A stretch of DNA of 34,388 nt from an uncultured Anaerolineae bacterium (lineage in GTDB: Bacteria; Chloroflexota; Anaerolineae; Aggregatilineales; Phototrophicaceae). Made by a program: the position numbers and the translations under genes. Under the pieces are notes generated by a model. It saw only the letters and a program-made list of their open reading frames with translations. It had not been told where the DNA came from and did not search any database. Below, in pieces: positions 17,444 to 26,687 of this stretch (positions within the stretch are counted from its first letter, which is position 1; every line of letters starts with the position of its first letter). The DNA is taken from contig CALAJK010000046.1 in NCBI GenBank assembly GCA_937922795.1, positions 1 to 34,388 of the forward strand. Direction: 5' to 3'.

Positions 17444-17647
17444 GTCGCGGACGGGCTGTGCCGCTATTGCGATCATGCGGCTGGTTGGCTAGGGCAAACA
17501 CATCCAAATTCGGCGCAGGTATGCGAGAAGTCGCTATGGTCGTTGTGCGGGCAGCCCGATGTGTCTGCTCCACCGGGCGCTGCCGGCGCGGCGCTACGAT
17601 CCCTTGGAGTCCCGCTCATAGATGTTGATGCATGAGCCCTGGATGGT

Positions 17648-17679
17648 TTGCTTAATTTCGGTCAGAAAACTATTATAAT
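17648..17679 (+). promoter_or_regulatory. Candidate promoter of the receiver-NERD-addBA operon
   Basis: TTGCTT (17648-17653) is followed after 17 bases by TATTAT (17671-17676), overlapping a perfect TATAAT (17674-17679) spaced 20 bases from the -35. The local sequence is AT-rich against a GC-rich background. The 5' leader would be about 40 bases. Confidence 0.55.
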
Positions 17680-17723
17680 TCTATTGGTGGCGGACGTTCG
17701 TCAGGATCAGCAAGGAGTTCACT

Positions 17724-18167
17724 GTGTCTACATGGATGGTAGTCGAGGACGAGCCAGATATCTATGAAGTACTCCTGGCAATGTTTGAGATGTGGGGCAT
17801 TGAGGGAGTCGCCTTCGTGGATGGCGAAGAGGCTGTCGCCTGGATTGAAGACGTAGACCAAGGGCGTTTCCAGGGTGAACTGCCTGAACTGGCGCTGCTC
17901 GACATCCGTTTGCCGGGCAACATCAGCGGCGCAATGGTCGGCGAACGCCTCCGTAAAAGCCCCAAGCTGCAGAATATCGCCGTCGTGCTGAACACGGCGT
18001 ACAAATTGACCCCCGAAGAGGAGAAACAGGTCATTGACCAGGCCGCGGCAGACAAGCTGATGTACAAGCCGCTGCCGCGTTTCAATGAGCTCCAGAAGGT
18101 GCTGGAGGATGTCATCGCTCAGCGGCGCGCCAAAGTGGTTACGACTGCCAAGCCAGAGTCAGGTTAA
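17724..18167 (+). CDS. Single-domain response regulator, first gene of the addBA operon
   Basis: This 147-residue receiver domain has E8, D9, phospho-acceptor D60 (LDIRLPG), switch Thr T91 (LNTAYKL) and K115 (YKPLP), so it should be phosphorylatable. A short basic/polar tail follows and there is no output domain. GTG at 17724 has AAGGAG six bases upstream. It is a paralogue of the divergently encoded receiver at 16984, with the same Trp-containing first strand and the same spacer before the phospho-site. Its stop is six bases before the NERD-like membrane gene, which precedes addB and addA. The nearest kinase is the PAS kinase across the divergent promoter, so that kinase may serve both receivers. 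Confidence 0.92.
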   Translation: MSTWMVVEDEPDIYEVLLAMFEMWGIEGVAFVDGEEAVAWIEDVDQGRFQGELPELALLDIRLPGNISGAMVGERLRKSPKLQNIAVVLNTAYKLTPEEEKQVIDQAAADKLMYKPLPRFNELQKVLEDVIAQRRAKVVTTAKPESG

Positions 18168-18173
18168 AGCGCT

Positions 18174-18923
18174 ATGCTGAACCTGGCCCCATCACGCGCT
18201 TTGGTGCGGCGCGCCTATCAGCTCACCCAGCTCGGTTTTGCGGTGGCGGCGGTGGGCATCTTCCTGCTGGTGCTGGCAGCGCTGGGGTTCGTCATCCCGC
18301 CGTTCCCCCCAACGCATTCGGCATTTCCGCTGCTGCATTTGGCGCGGGTTGCCGGCCTCGTAGCGGGCGCGGGCGTCCTGTTAGGTGGGGCGGCGCTGGT
18401 CATTCGCGCCTGGACGCAGCGGCGCGATAACGATTTGGCGCTGATGACCGGCAGCTATCTGAGCCAGCATCTGGACGACAGCTTCGTCTTCATCCGCAAC
18501 GTCAACCGGCCGGGATTGGGCTATATTGACGCTGTGTTGATTGGCCCGCCGGGCGCGCTGGTCTTCCGCATTCTCGACCACGAAGGCAGCCTAGCCAATG
18601 AGGCTTCACACTGGATGAAGCAGACGAGCAGCGGCGAATGGACGCCGTTAGGGTTCAGCCCAACGCGCGATGCTGTGGTGGATGTCCAGCATTTGCGCCG
18701 CTATCTGGCGCGCCGCCGCCTGGGCGATGTGCCGGTGTTCGGCGTGGTGGTGTTCGTCAAAGATGAGTCGGTCGTGCCGGTGGCGCTCAAAGAGCCGGTC
18801 GTGCCGGTGGCGCATCTGTCAACGCTGGTTGAGACGCTGCAAAACGACTACCTGGCGCAGCGTGATCGCGTGACGCCGGCGCAGGTGACAGCCGTGCGGC
18901 GGCTGCTCCTAGAAGAGGCTTAG
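18174..18923 (+). CDS. Membrane protein with a degenerate NERD-like domain
   Basis: A 249-residue protein with two predicted TM helices (about 19-41 and 54-77) and a soluble C-terminal domain. Residues 115-137 (GYIDAVLIGPPGALVF, then RILDHEG) match the core of the NERD nuclease-related domain, in which an Asp is followed by a strand carrying E-x-K. The Asp is kept (D119), but the E and K positions appear as R132 and L134, so nuclease activity is unlikely. A 9-residue near-repeat (VVPVALKEP, VVPVAHLST) lies at about 200-217. It sits six bases after the receiver and six bases before addB, in one operon. A membrane scaffold or regulator for the helicase-nuclease is an inference. The NERD match is from pattern only and is uncertain. 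Confidence 0.6.
   Translation: MLNLAPSRALVRRAYQLTQLGFAVAAVGIFLLVLAALGFVIPPFPPTHSAFPLLHLARVAGLVAGAGVLLGGAALVIRAWTQRRDNDLALMTGSYLSQHLDDSFVFIRNVNRPGLGYIDAVLIGPPGALVFRILDHEGSLANEASHWMKQTSSGEWTPLGFSPTRDAVVDVQHLRRYLARRRLGDVPVFGVVVFVKDESVVPVALKEPVVPVAHLSTLVETLQNDYLAQRDRVTPAQVTAVRRLLLEEA
18769..18813 (+). repeat. 18-bp direct repeat, 27-bp period, in the NERD-like gene
   Basis: Two perfect 18-base copies at 18769-18786 and 18796-18813 encode the VVPVA repeat. The period of exactly nine codons suggests a recent in-frame tandem duplication. Confidence 0.7.
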
Positions 18924-18929
18924 TCATCT

Positions 18930-21900
18930 GTGCCAGCTCAGCTCATTCTAGCGCCGGTCGGCGCGGGCAAAACTGAGAGGGTCATCGGCGAGCTGGCGCA
19001 GACGCTCAGCGTCAAGCCGTTTGCGAAAGCGTGGGCGCTCCTGGCTTCGATGCGGCAGGAACGCGCGTTTCGCCAGCGGTTGGTGGAATTCGCGGCTGAC
19101 CGCGCCGTCTATTTCAACGTCGAGTTCTTCAGTTTTTACACCCTGTACGCCCGGCTTTTGGACAGCGCCGGCCGCCCCCAGCGCGAGCTGGACGATCTGG
19201 CGCGCCGTCGTCTGCTGCGAATCATCCTCGAACAGCTTCGCCAGTCTGGCCAATTAGAATTGTACCAGGCCATCGCCACCAAACCCGGTTTTGTTCAGAT
19301 CGTTGCCCAGTTCATCTATGAACTGAAACAGAATTTGATCGAACCGCACGTTTTTGAGCGCGCAGCTCAGGCCGGCAGCGCCAAAGACCGCGATCTCCAT
19401 CGGATTTACCAAGCCTATCAGACGATGCTGCAGCAGCATGATCTAGTTGATCGGGAAGGTCTCGGTTGGCTGGCGCTAGATGCGCTGGCCGAACCTAACG
19501 CCGTCGGTCAAGAGGTTGAGCTGTTCATCGTCGACGGCTATGACCAGTTCAATCTGCTGCAAACACGGCTGCTGGCGGCGCTGGCCGGGCGGGTTCAGCA
19601 GATGGTGATCACGCTGCCGTGGTTGGGCAGTTCAGGCGATGCGGCTGGCCGCCGGTTTGAACAGGCGCGCGCGCGCTTGCAGGCCGCTTTTGAGCGAGCT
19701 GGCCAGCCGCTCGTCATTCATGAGCTGTCTTCACCTGCGCCGCGCCCGCCCGCCCTGGTCGCTATGCTCGATCGGAAAGCAGCGCCGCGTCCCGCCGACG
19801 GCCGCGTGCGCTTCATCGAAGCGCCCGACGCGACGCAGGAGACGGCCGCCGTGCTGCGTCATGTCAAGCGGCTGCTGCTGAACGACTGCCGGCCTGATGA
19901 CATCCTGATCGCTGTGCGGGATTGGGCGCAGTACGGCGCTGCGCTGGCCGAGCGCGGTCGCGCCTATGGTCTGCCGCTGGCGCTGCACTACGGCGAGCCG
20001 CTGGCCGATAACCCGGCGGTGATCGCGCTGCTCAATCTGCTGCTCCTGCCCAATCGCGATTATCGCTGGCGCGATGTGCTCGACGTGCTGCGGTCGCCGT
20101 ATTTCTCCATCCCTGGGCTGGATGAGACCGCCCTCAGCGCTGTGGCGCGGATCAGCCAGCAGCGGCGCGTCGTTTCGGGCCGCGACGCCTGGTTGACCGC
20201 CTTGAGATCGGCCGGCGCTGCGCCAGTGAACGATGATGAAGGCGATGCGCTCGAACCTGTCTCTATGGACGCTCAACTAGCCGAGGCGCTCGCAAACTGG
20301 TTTGACGCCTTGACGCCGCCGCCAGTGGCGACCGCCGCGGAATACGTCGCCTGGTTGGAGCAGTTGATTGGCTATGATCCAGCCCCTGAGGAAGCTGAGG
20401 CGGGGGATGAAGCCGACGCTGTGGGCTACACGCTGAACATGGTCGCCTGCGTGCGCCGCGGCCACGATGGGCGCGACTTGGCGGCGCTGGCGGAGTTCAA
20501 GCGCATCTTGCGCAGCTTTTTGGCCGCGCAGTTTTTGACGGAGGCGCTCGGACAAGAACCACAGCTGACATGGGAAGCGTTTCTGACCGAACTGCAAGCG
20601 GCGGTCAGCGCTGTGTCTGTCCAGCGCAGCCCCAATCGCGACGGCCAGGTGCTGGTGACTACGGTGGCCGATGCGCGCGGCTTGCCGCATCGCCATGTCT
20701 TTCTCCTAGGCCTGTCAGAAGGCGTCTTCCCCGCGCCCGCCCCTGAAGACTACCTGTATCTCGACTCGGAGCGCCGCCAGCTAGCCGCCGCGGGGGTGGC
20801 GCTGGAAACGCAGGCGGAGCGCTCCGCCGATGAGAGCCTGTTCGTCGAGATGGTGGGGTTGGCCAGTGAGACGCTGACGCTGTCGCGACCGACGGTCAAA
20901 GATGGCAAACCCTGGCCAGAAAGCCACCTGTGGCGTGAAATGAAAGCGCGTGTGAGCGATGCCGAGGACTGTCTGGAGCGTGTGCGTTCCGGCGCAGTCG
21001 TGCCTGTGGCGCAGGCTGCCTCGCTGGACGAGGCGCTGCTGGCCGTCGCAGACGGTTTGAATGCGTCCCAACTCGACCCGCAGGTAGCCGGCGTCTACAA
21101 CTGGCTGGTTGAGATCGGCGACGCCGGCTGGCAGCAGGTGCGCCACGGCCGGGACATTGAGCTGCGGCGTCTGTCGTCGCGCCCACATGATCAGTACGCT
21201 GGCCGGCTGCAAGCGCAGCAGTCGCGCGCTTGGGTCGCCGAGCGGCTGGGGCCTGGCCGGGTCTGGAGCGCCAGCCAGTTGAACGATTTGGGCATGTGCG
21301 GTTTCCGCTTTTTTGCCCGCAGGCTGCTGGAGCTGGAACCGCTGGAAGAACCGGAGGAGGGCTTAGACAGCGCCCAGTTCGGCACGCTGCATCACGATAT
21401 CTTGGAACGGACTTATTGCCGCTTGGGCTCGACGCCGATTCGACCGGAAAACCAGCAGGCGGCGCTGCGCGCGCTGGAGGAAGCGGCTGACGAGGTATTC
21501 GCCAGCGCCCCAGAGCGCTTAGGTTTCCGGCCATCGGCGCTGTGGGACTACGAGCAGAAGGCTATACGCCGTCGACTCAGACGGCTGGTTGAGCGGGATT
21601 TTTCGGAGAGCAGCCCGCTGCAGAAAGCCTTCGCGGGCGAGGCAGAGCGGCAGCCGTATCGACAGGAGGCGGCGTTTGAACTGCCGTTGATCGAGCTCGG
21701 CGTCGGCGATGGCGTCGAGAGGCTGTGGGCGCGTGGGCGCATTGACCGTATGGATCGATTCGGCGACTGTGTGTACCTGGTGGACTACAAAACATCTTCC
21801 ACCGTCATCAACAAGCAGGAGATGCAGGCAGGTCGCAATTTCCAGATGCTGGTGTATCTGCTGGCGGCTCAGCGTCTGCTCGATCAGGATCCTGCGTCTG

Positions 21901-22175
21901 ACGCGCCGCGCCAGGTGGCCGGCGGCCTGTTCTGGCACATCACCCGGGGGCAGGGGGAGACGTCGGAAGCTGTGACGCTGGAGGACCCGGCGGTGACAGA
22001 AGGCCTGGCGCGCCTGGCGCAGCATATCCAGCTGGGGCGAGCGGGAGACTTCGCCGTCCAGCCGTCGCGGCTGACGGACGGGCGCTGCTCAAAAAACTGC
22101 GCCTACAGCCGGCTGTGCCGGGTGAGCGTCACGCATCGTCACAAACGGGAAGCGCCCGATGAACCCCACGCCTGA
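18930..22175 (+). CDS. addB: AddB-like helicase-nuclease subunit with iron-sulphur staple
   Basis: This 1081-residue protein is the B subunit of an AddAB (RexAB) complex, which unwinds and degrades double-strand ends to a recombination hotspot and loads RecA. An N-terminal Walker A (APVGAGKT) is present. The middle region carries TTVADARGLPHRHVFLLGLS, typical of AddB/RexB. The C-terminal RecB-type nuclease has D952 and K954 in VDYKTSS. Four cysteines fit the 4Fe-4S staple: C790 in MCGFRFFARR, and C1053, C1057, C1063 near the end. The spacing between the second and third Cys is x3, where Bacillus subtilis AddB has x2. The start is GTG at 18930 with a weak GAGG 11 bases upstream. Its 3' end overlaps addA by 17 bases. 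Confidence 0.9.
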   Translation: MPAQLILAPVGAGKTERVIGELAQTLSVKPFAKAWALLASMRQERAFRQRLVEFAADRAVYFNVEFFSFYTLYARLLDSAGRPQRELDDLARRRLLRIILEQLRQSGQLELYQAIATKPGFVQIVAQFIYELKQNLIEPHVFERAAQAGSAKDRDLHRIYQAYQTMLQQHDLVDREGLGWLALDALAEPNAVGQEVELFIVDGYDQFNLLQTRLLAALAGRVQQMVITLPWLGSSGDAAGRRFEQARARLQAAFERAGQPLVIHELSSPAPRPPALVAMLDRKAAPRPADGRVRFIEAPDATQETAAVLRHVKRLLLNDCRPDDILIAVRDWAQYGAALAERGRAYGLPLALHYGEPLADNPAVIALLNLLLLPNRDYRWRDVLDVLRSPYFSIPGLDETALSAVARISQQRRVVSGRDAWLTALRSAGAAPVNDDEGDALEPVSMDAQLAEALANWFDALTPPPVATAAEYVAWLEQLIGYDPAPEEAEAGDEADAVGYTLNMVACVRRGHDGRDLAALAEFKRILRSFLAAQFLTEALGQEPQLTWEAFLTELQAAVSAVSVQRSPNRDGQVLVTTVADARGLPHRHVFLLGLSEGVFPAPAPEDYLYLDSERRQLAAAGVALETQAERSADESLFVEMVGLASETLTLSRPTVKDGKPWPESHLWREMKARVSDAEDCLERVRSGAVVPVAQAASLDEALLAVADGLNASQLDPQVAGVYNWLVEIGDAGWQQVRHGRDIELRRLSSRPHDQYAGRLQAQQSRAWVAERLGPGRVWSASQLNDLGMCGFRFFARRLLELEPLEEPEEGLDSAQFGTLHHDILERTYCRLGSTPIRPENQQAALRALEEAADEVFASAPERLGFRPSALWDYEQKAIRRRLRRLVERDFSESSPLQKAFAGEAERQPYRQEAAFELPLIELGVGDGVERLWARGRIDRMDRFGDCVYLVDYKTSSTVINKQEMQAGRNFQMLVYLLAAQRLLDQDPASDAPRQVAGGLFWHITRGQGETSEAVTLEDPAVTEGLARLAQHIQLGRAGDFAVQPSRLTDGRCSKNCAYSRLCRVSVTHRHKREAPDEPHA

Positions 22176-25100
22176 GCAGCTCGCCGCCATCCATACGCTC
22201 GATCAAAATCTGATCGTGGTGGCCGGGGCCGGCTCCGGTAAAACGCGCGTGCTGGTGGAGCGTTTTCTGGCGCTGCTGGAGCAGTATCCGACCTGGCCGC
22301 TGAACAGTCTGGTGGCCATCACCTTCACGCGTAAAGCCGCCCAGGAAATGCGCGACCGGCTGCGGCAGGAGATGGAAGCGCGGCGCGTTCAGTCGCCGGA
22401 CGACTCTGAAAGCGACATCTGGAAACGGCGCATCGGCGAACTGCCGGGGGCGCGGATCGACACGATCCATGGGCTGTGCGCTTCCATCCTACGCGCCAAT
22501 GCCGCGGAAGCGGGGATCGACCCCGGTTTCGCCGTCCTGGACGACGTGCAGGCCATGCTGCTGCGCGAAGACGTGGTGGACAGCGTGCTGGCTGAGGTGG
22601 CGCAGGCGGATGTCCCAGAGCGCGCGCTGTTGAGCGAATATGAAACCGGCGCTGTCAAACAGGCGCTGCTCGCGTGCCTCGACGCTGAATGGGACAGGCT
22701 GCCAGATGATCCGTTTGCAAAGTGGCTGGAGGACTGGGAGCGGCACTCGGAGCAAGTTCTGGCGCGTTGGCTGAACAGTCCCCGGCTGGCAGACGCGCTG
22801 TCCTGGTCGCCTGAGGATGGTTGGCCGGCTGCGCCGGACAAAATATCTGATTTGTTCCAGCGTGTCGAAGATGGGATCGGACGCTTGCGCCAGCCGGATG
22901 AGCCGCTCAGCCGTTACCAGGCCCTCAGCGACCTGCACAAAAGCATCAATCTTCAGGGCGGGAGCGAGAAAGCCTGGGGCGGATCAGGGCGGCTGAAGCA
23001 AGCAAAAAACGTTCTGGGCAGCATCCGGGACTTAATGAGTGAGGCGTCGAAAGCGATTGGCGACCCGCCGGGGGATGCTGATCGGCGGGCGGCTGGGCTG
23101 CTGCCGCTGTGGGCGGCGCTGGCGCGGCGGGCGCAGGCCGCCTATCAACAGGCCAAGCTGAACCAGAGCCCGTCCGTCCTGGATTTTGACGATCTGGAGC
23201 GGATGGCGCACGCGCTGCTTCAAAGCTCCGCCGAGGTGCGGTCGCGGTATCAAAATGCCGAGTTCAAGCACCTGCTGGTGGATGAGTTTCAGGACACCAA
23301 TCAGCGGCAGTGGGAGATCATATGCGCGCTGGCCGACCCGCAGCGCCCTGGCAGTCTGTTCGTGGTCGGCGATCCCAAGCAGTCTATCTATGCGTTCCGC
23401 GGTGCTGATGTGCGCGTGTTCGAGCAAGCGCGGCGCGTCATCGTGGAGGAAAACGCTGGCCGCGAGCTGCCGCTGTCGCAGTCGTTCCGGGCGCATGCGC
23501 CGCTGGTCGAGCGCCTCAACGCCATTTTCGCTGGTATCCTGCGGCGCGACGGCGACAGTCCCACGGCGGAATTCGAGGTCGAACTGGGCCATCCGATGAC
23601 GGCCGCGCGGCCAGAAGCCCCAGCAGATGCCCCGCTGATTGAGCTGCTGCTGGTCGATAAAGAACGCCTTGATCCATCAGAGGCTGACAAGGCCGAAGCG
23701 GCGCGGCGGTGGGAAGCCTACATCCTGGCTGAGCGTCTGCAGCTGCTGGTGGATGAGAAGCGTCCGGTGTACGACCGTCGATCTGGCCAAACGCGGCCGA
23801 TCGCCTACGGCGACATGGCGATGCTGTTCCAAGCGCTGACCGATGTCGTGCTGTATGAAGAGGCCTTGAAAGCCGCAGGCATCCCGTACGTCACCGTGTC
23901 GGGTCGTGGTTACTATGACCGCCAGGAAGTGTGGGATGTGCTCAACCTGCTGCGGGCGCTGCACGATCCGGCGGATGAGCTGGCGCTGGCGGCGGCGCTG
24001 CGGTCGCCGCTGTTCGGTTTGAGCGATGATGCGCTGCTCAGCCTGCGTCGATGCGCCGGTGCGGATGGCCGCCGGCTGCCGCTGGCGGCGGCGCTGCTGG
24101 CCGATGTCGATGTGCCGGAAGATGAGCGCGCGCGTACAGCATTCGCTCGTCAGTGTTTCGACGCGCTGCGTCGGATGGCTGGCCGCATGACGCTGGCCGA
24201 TCTGATACGCGCCGCCCTGGCGCGCACCGGCTATCTGGCCACGCTGACCAGTTTGCCGGACGGCGCGCGCCGCCGGGGCAACGTTGAAAAGCTGCTGCGC
24301 ATCGCCGAGTCCAGCGGCCAGATCATGCTGGGCGCGTTTGACGCCTATCTGCGCGACCTGAGCGAACTGGAAGTGCGCGAAGGCGAGGCGCTGGTTGAGG
24401 TGGAGGGGGCGGTCACGCTGATGAGCGTCCACGCCAGCAAGGGGCTGGAGTTTCCGCTAGTCGCGCTGGCCGATGTGTCCAGGGGGTGGAAGCAGTCCGC
24501 TGGCAGCGTGCCGCTGCTGGTCGATCGTGAGCTGGGGTTGGTCTGTAAAATACCCGGCGACGATGGCCAACTGGTAGAGACTTTCGCCTACCGCCGCGCC
24601 GACGAGCTGCGGTCAGGACGCGAACAGGCCGAAAAACGCCGCCAGTTGTATGTGGCGATGACCCGCGCCCAGGACTATCTGCTCATCAGCGGGCAGTTCA
24701 AGCGTCGCGCGAACGGCGGGCTCGATCTGAGCGGCTGGCTGCCCTGGCTGATCCCGGCGCTGCTGCCAGAGGCCGACGATCTGTCGCCCGGCGAGCGAGT
24801 CTATGCCGACCGATCCGTGCGGCTCGTCGTGCCAGAGCAGATGCTCGAGCCGCCGCCAGAGAAGCGCAAGACTGCCGGTTGGGAACGGCCGGAGGTTCAG
24901 CAGGGGACGCTGCTCCTCGGCCCGGTCCAGGAGCCGCCGCTGGTCAGGCCTGTGCGTGCTGCCCCAGATGAACGTGTGCGCCACCTGACCGCGACTCAGT
25001 TGGCCGATCTGGGAGGCGCCCGCGTCGAGGCGTATCACCGTGAGCGCTTCCGGCGCAGCATTCTGCAAGATGCGCCCGCCCGCATTGAGCGGGTGAGCGA

Positions 25101-25698
25101 GCGGCGCGGCAGTGTGCCACAGCGGCTGGTGGGTGAGATGGTGCACCGAGTTTTGCGCTGGCAGTTTCCAGATGAGCGCGATAATCTAGAAGCTGTGCTG
25201 CGCAGCTATGCCTGGCAGTTGGGGGTCGTCGCAGAGCGCCAGCAGGCTGAGGCTGTGCAGGCCGCCAAGTCGCTCCTGAACCGAATGCACGCCGGCGATG
25301 TCGCGCAGTGGCTGCGGTCGGCTGCGCAGGTGTATCGTGAGCTACCGTTCGTGTATCGCACCGAGCGGCGTATCATTCACGGGGTGCTTGACGTCCTGTT
25401 TCAACGGCCAGATGGCAGTTGGGCGATCGTTGACTATAAATCTAGTTGGGTCTCCAGCTACCGCCCTGGTCCGGCCGGCAGCGCCGCGTTAGCCGAGCAC
25501 GCCCGGCGTTTCCATTTGCAGGTGGGCATGTATGCGGCGGCGGTGCGCGACCAGCTCCGGGGTGTGACGCCTGATGTCTATATCGAGTACATTCGTTATG
25601 GGACGGCGGTGCAGGTTCCCACTGCGGCTTGGGAAGCGGCTTTGAGCCAGCTAGAGACGGAGATTGGCCGCTTGATCGGCGAGGAAGATCGAGACTGA
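22159..25698 (+). CDS. addA: AddA-like UvrD/Rep-family helicase-nuclease
   Basis: This 1179-residue motor subunit carries all superfamily 1 helicase motifs: GAGSGKTRV (23-31), TFTRKAAQEM, VDEFQDTNQRQWE, GDPKQSIYAFRGAD, SVHASKGLEFP and YVAMTRAQDYLLIS. The C-terminal RecB-like nuclease has D1078 (GVLDVLF), D1092 and K1094 (IVDYKSSW), so it appears active. Together with AddB it should process double-strand breaks for homologous recombination and degrade foreign linear DNA. The ATG at 22159 overlaps the addB stop by 17 bases, which implies coupled translation and a fixed subunit ratio. The next gene starts three bases after its stop. Confidence 0.95.
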   Translation: MNPTPEQLAAIHTLDQNLIVVAGAGSGKTRVLVERFLALLEQYPTWPLNSLVAITFTRKAAQEMRDRLRQEMEARRVQSPDDSESDIWKRRIGELPGARIDTIHGLCASILRANAAEAGIDPGFAVLDDVQAMLLREDVVDSVLAEVAQADVPERALLSEYETGAVKQALLACLDAEWDRLPDDPFAKWLEDWERHSEQVLARWLNSPRLADALSWSPEDGWPAAPDKISDLFQRVEDGIGRLRQPDEPLSRYQALSDLHKSINLQGGSEKAWGGSGRLKQAKNVLGSIRDLMSEASKAIGDPPGDADRRAAGLLPLWAALARRAQAAYQQAKLNQSPSVLDFDDLERMAHALLQSSAEVRSRYQNAEFKHLLVDEFQDTNQRQWEIICALADPQRPGSLFVVGDPKQSIYAFRGADVRVFEQARRVIVEENAGRELPLSQSFRAHAPLVERLNAIFAGILRRDGDSPTAEFEVELGHPMTAARPEAPADAPLIELLLVDKERLDPSEADKAEAARRWEAYILAERLQLLVDEKRPVYDRRSGQTRPIAYGDMAMLFQALTDVVLYEEALKAAGIPYVTVSGRGYYDRQEVWDVLNLLRALHDPADELALAAALRSPLFGLSDDALLSLRRCAGADGRRLPLAAALLADVDVPEDERARTAFARQCFDALRRMAGRMTLADLIRAALARTGYLATLTSLPDGARRRGNVEKLLRIAESSGQIMLGAFDAYLRDLSELEVREGEALVEVEGAVTLMSVHASKGLEFPLVALADVSRGWKQSAGSVPLLVDRELGLVCKIPGDDGQLVETFAYRRADELRSGREQAEKRRQLYVAMTRAQDYLLISGQFKRRANGGLDLSGWLPWLIPALLPEADDLSPGERVYADRSVRLVVPEQMLEPPPEKRKTAGWERPEVQQGTLLLGPVQEPPLVRPVRAAPDERVRHLTATQLADLGGARVEAYHRERFRRSILQDAPARIERVSERRGSVPQRLVGEMVHRVLRWQFPDERDNLEAVLRSYAWQLGVVAERQQAEAVQAAKSLLNRMHAGDVAQWLRSAAQVYRELPFVYRTERRIIHGVLDVLFQRPDGSWAIVDYKSSWVSSYRPGPAGSAALAEHARRFHLQVGMYAAAVRDQLRGVTPDVYIEYIRYGTAVQVPTAAWEAALSQLETEIGRLIGEEDRD

Positions 25699-25701
25699 CG
25701 T

Positions 25702-26670
25702 ATGCTGCAGCGGTTGATAGGGCCTCTACCGCTGTGGGCGCGGCTAGACCATCCTATGGCGCGCTATGAACTGGGACGGCTGCAGCCGCCGCCGCGCCGC
25801 ATGCGCTATCTGCGCGCGGCGGCGGTCGTCGTGCTGGTAGTCGTCTTATTCGCTGGCGGCTATGCCATCGCCACCGGTTTCTTCCAGCGCCCGCCTGGCC
25901 AGAGTTTGACCGAGGGCGTGATGGCGGTGGTCTACTGGCCGATGCTCGCGCTGCAGGTCCTGATGCAGGTGTTCGCGCTGCTGCTGACTGTCAACACCGT
26001 CACCGAGCAAAAGCGCCGCCAAGCCTGGGATAACTTGAGGGCGACCGAGGATGGCGTCGGTCTGGCGCTGCGTATTCGCTGGATGAGTGTGTACTACCGT
26101 CTGCGCGAGCTGTTGATCTTCGTGCTGGCGGTGCGCCTGCTGCTGATCCTGGGCATTCTCTACGATCTGACCGCCTTCCAGGGGCGGTATATTGATCTGC
26201 TGCTGAATGGCATCACGCCGGAGCTGCCGCCGCTGGTCGGGGCGCTGCTGCTGGCCTTCATGATGACCGCCAGCCTGCTGCTGCCGCTGACCAGCCTGGG
26301 GTTGATCGCCGCTGTCGGCCTGCTGTTCTCGGTGTTGGTGCAGCAGCGCACCTACAGCGTGTTGGCGCAGGTACTGGCGGTGGCGCTGCGTACTGGTCTG
26401 GCGGCAGCGCTGCTCGTCAGCGCTACGCAGTTCGTCCGCGGCGAGCTGGCGATCAGCGATCTGGCCGCCGGGCTGCTCATGGGCGGTTTTGCGGCGCTGG
26501 CGGACTGGGGGCTCGCCTTTCTCAATCTAGGTTTTTTCAGCGAAATCTGGGCGACCGTCCCATTTTTCATCTTCGTTGGCATTGTCCTTGTCCTGTTCTC
26601 CATTGCGCAGTCCGCGCTGACTGAATGGGTTCTGGCGCTGGCCGTCCGCTTAGGCGAACGCAGCGGTTAG
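25702..26670 (+). CDS. Polytopic membrane protein, possibly ABC-2 permease-like
   Basis: A 322-residue protein with about seven hydrophobic segments (roughly 37-58, 74-98, 134-156, 177-210, 217-243, 251-279, 285-312). I do not recognise the family with confidence. The cytoplasmic loop at 100-130 (EQKRRQAWDNLRAT) resembles the coupling segment of ABC-2 permeases, where an E-K/R-x-x-x-T/A-W-D-x-L-x-A-T pattern follows a TM helix. No ATPase is adjacent. It starts three bases after addA and is followed after 17 bases by the haloperoxidase-like gene, so it belongs to the same transcript. Transport is a guess. Confidence 0.6.
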   Translation: MLQRLIGPLPLWARLDHPMARYELGRLQPPPRRMRYLRAAAVVVLVVVLFAGGYAIATGFFQRPPGQSLTEGVMAVVYWPMLALQVLMQVFALLLTVNTVTEQKRRQAWDNLRATEDGVGLALRIRWMSVYYRLRELLIFVLAVRLLLILGILYDLTAFQGRYIDLLLNGITPELPPLVGALLLAFMMTASLLLPLTSLGLIAAVGLLFSVLVQQRTYSVLAQVLAVALRTGLAAALLVSATQFVRGELAISDLAAGLLMGGFAALADWGLAFLNLGFFSEIWATVPFFIFVGIVLVLFSIAQSALTEWVLALAVRLGERSG

Positions 26671-26687
26671 TTTAAGGAGCGGCGATC

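Larger units (their letters stand above)
17401..17723. other. Divergent promoter region between two paralogous receiver genes
   Basis: This 323-base region carries a leftward -10 (TATACT, 17443-17438) and a rightward promoter near 17648-17679 close to its two ends. The roughly 200 bases in the middle hold no gene I can support. A frame continuing from inside the leftward receiver gene crosses it but has no ribosome site and looks non-coding. The size and symmetry leave room for shared regulator binding. Confidence 0.55.

Noticed and set aside
17183..17635. 150-codon plus-strand frame entering the divergent promoter region
   Set aside because: Its first half is antisense to the receiver gene, it has no ribosome site, and it overlaps the region where promoters are expected.
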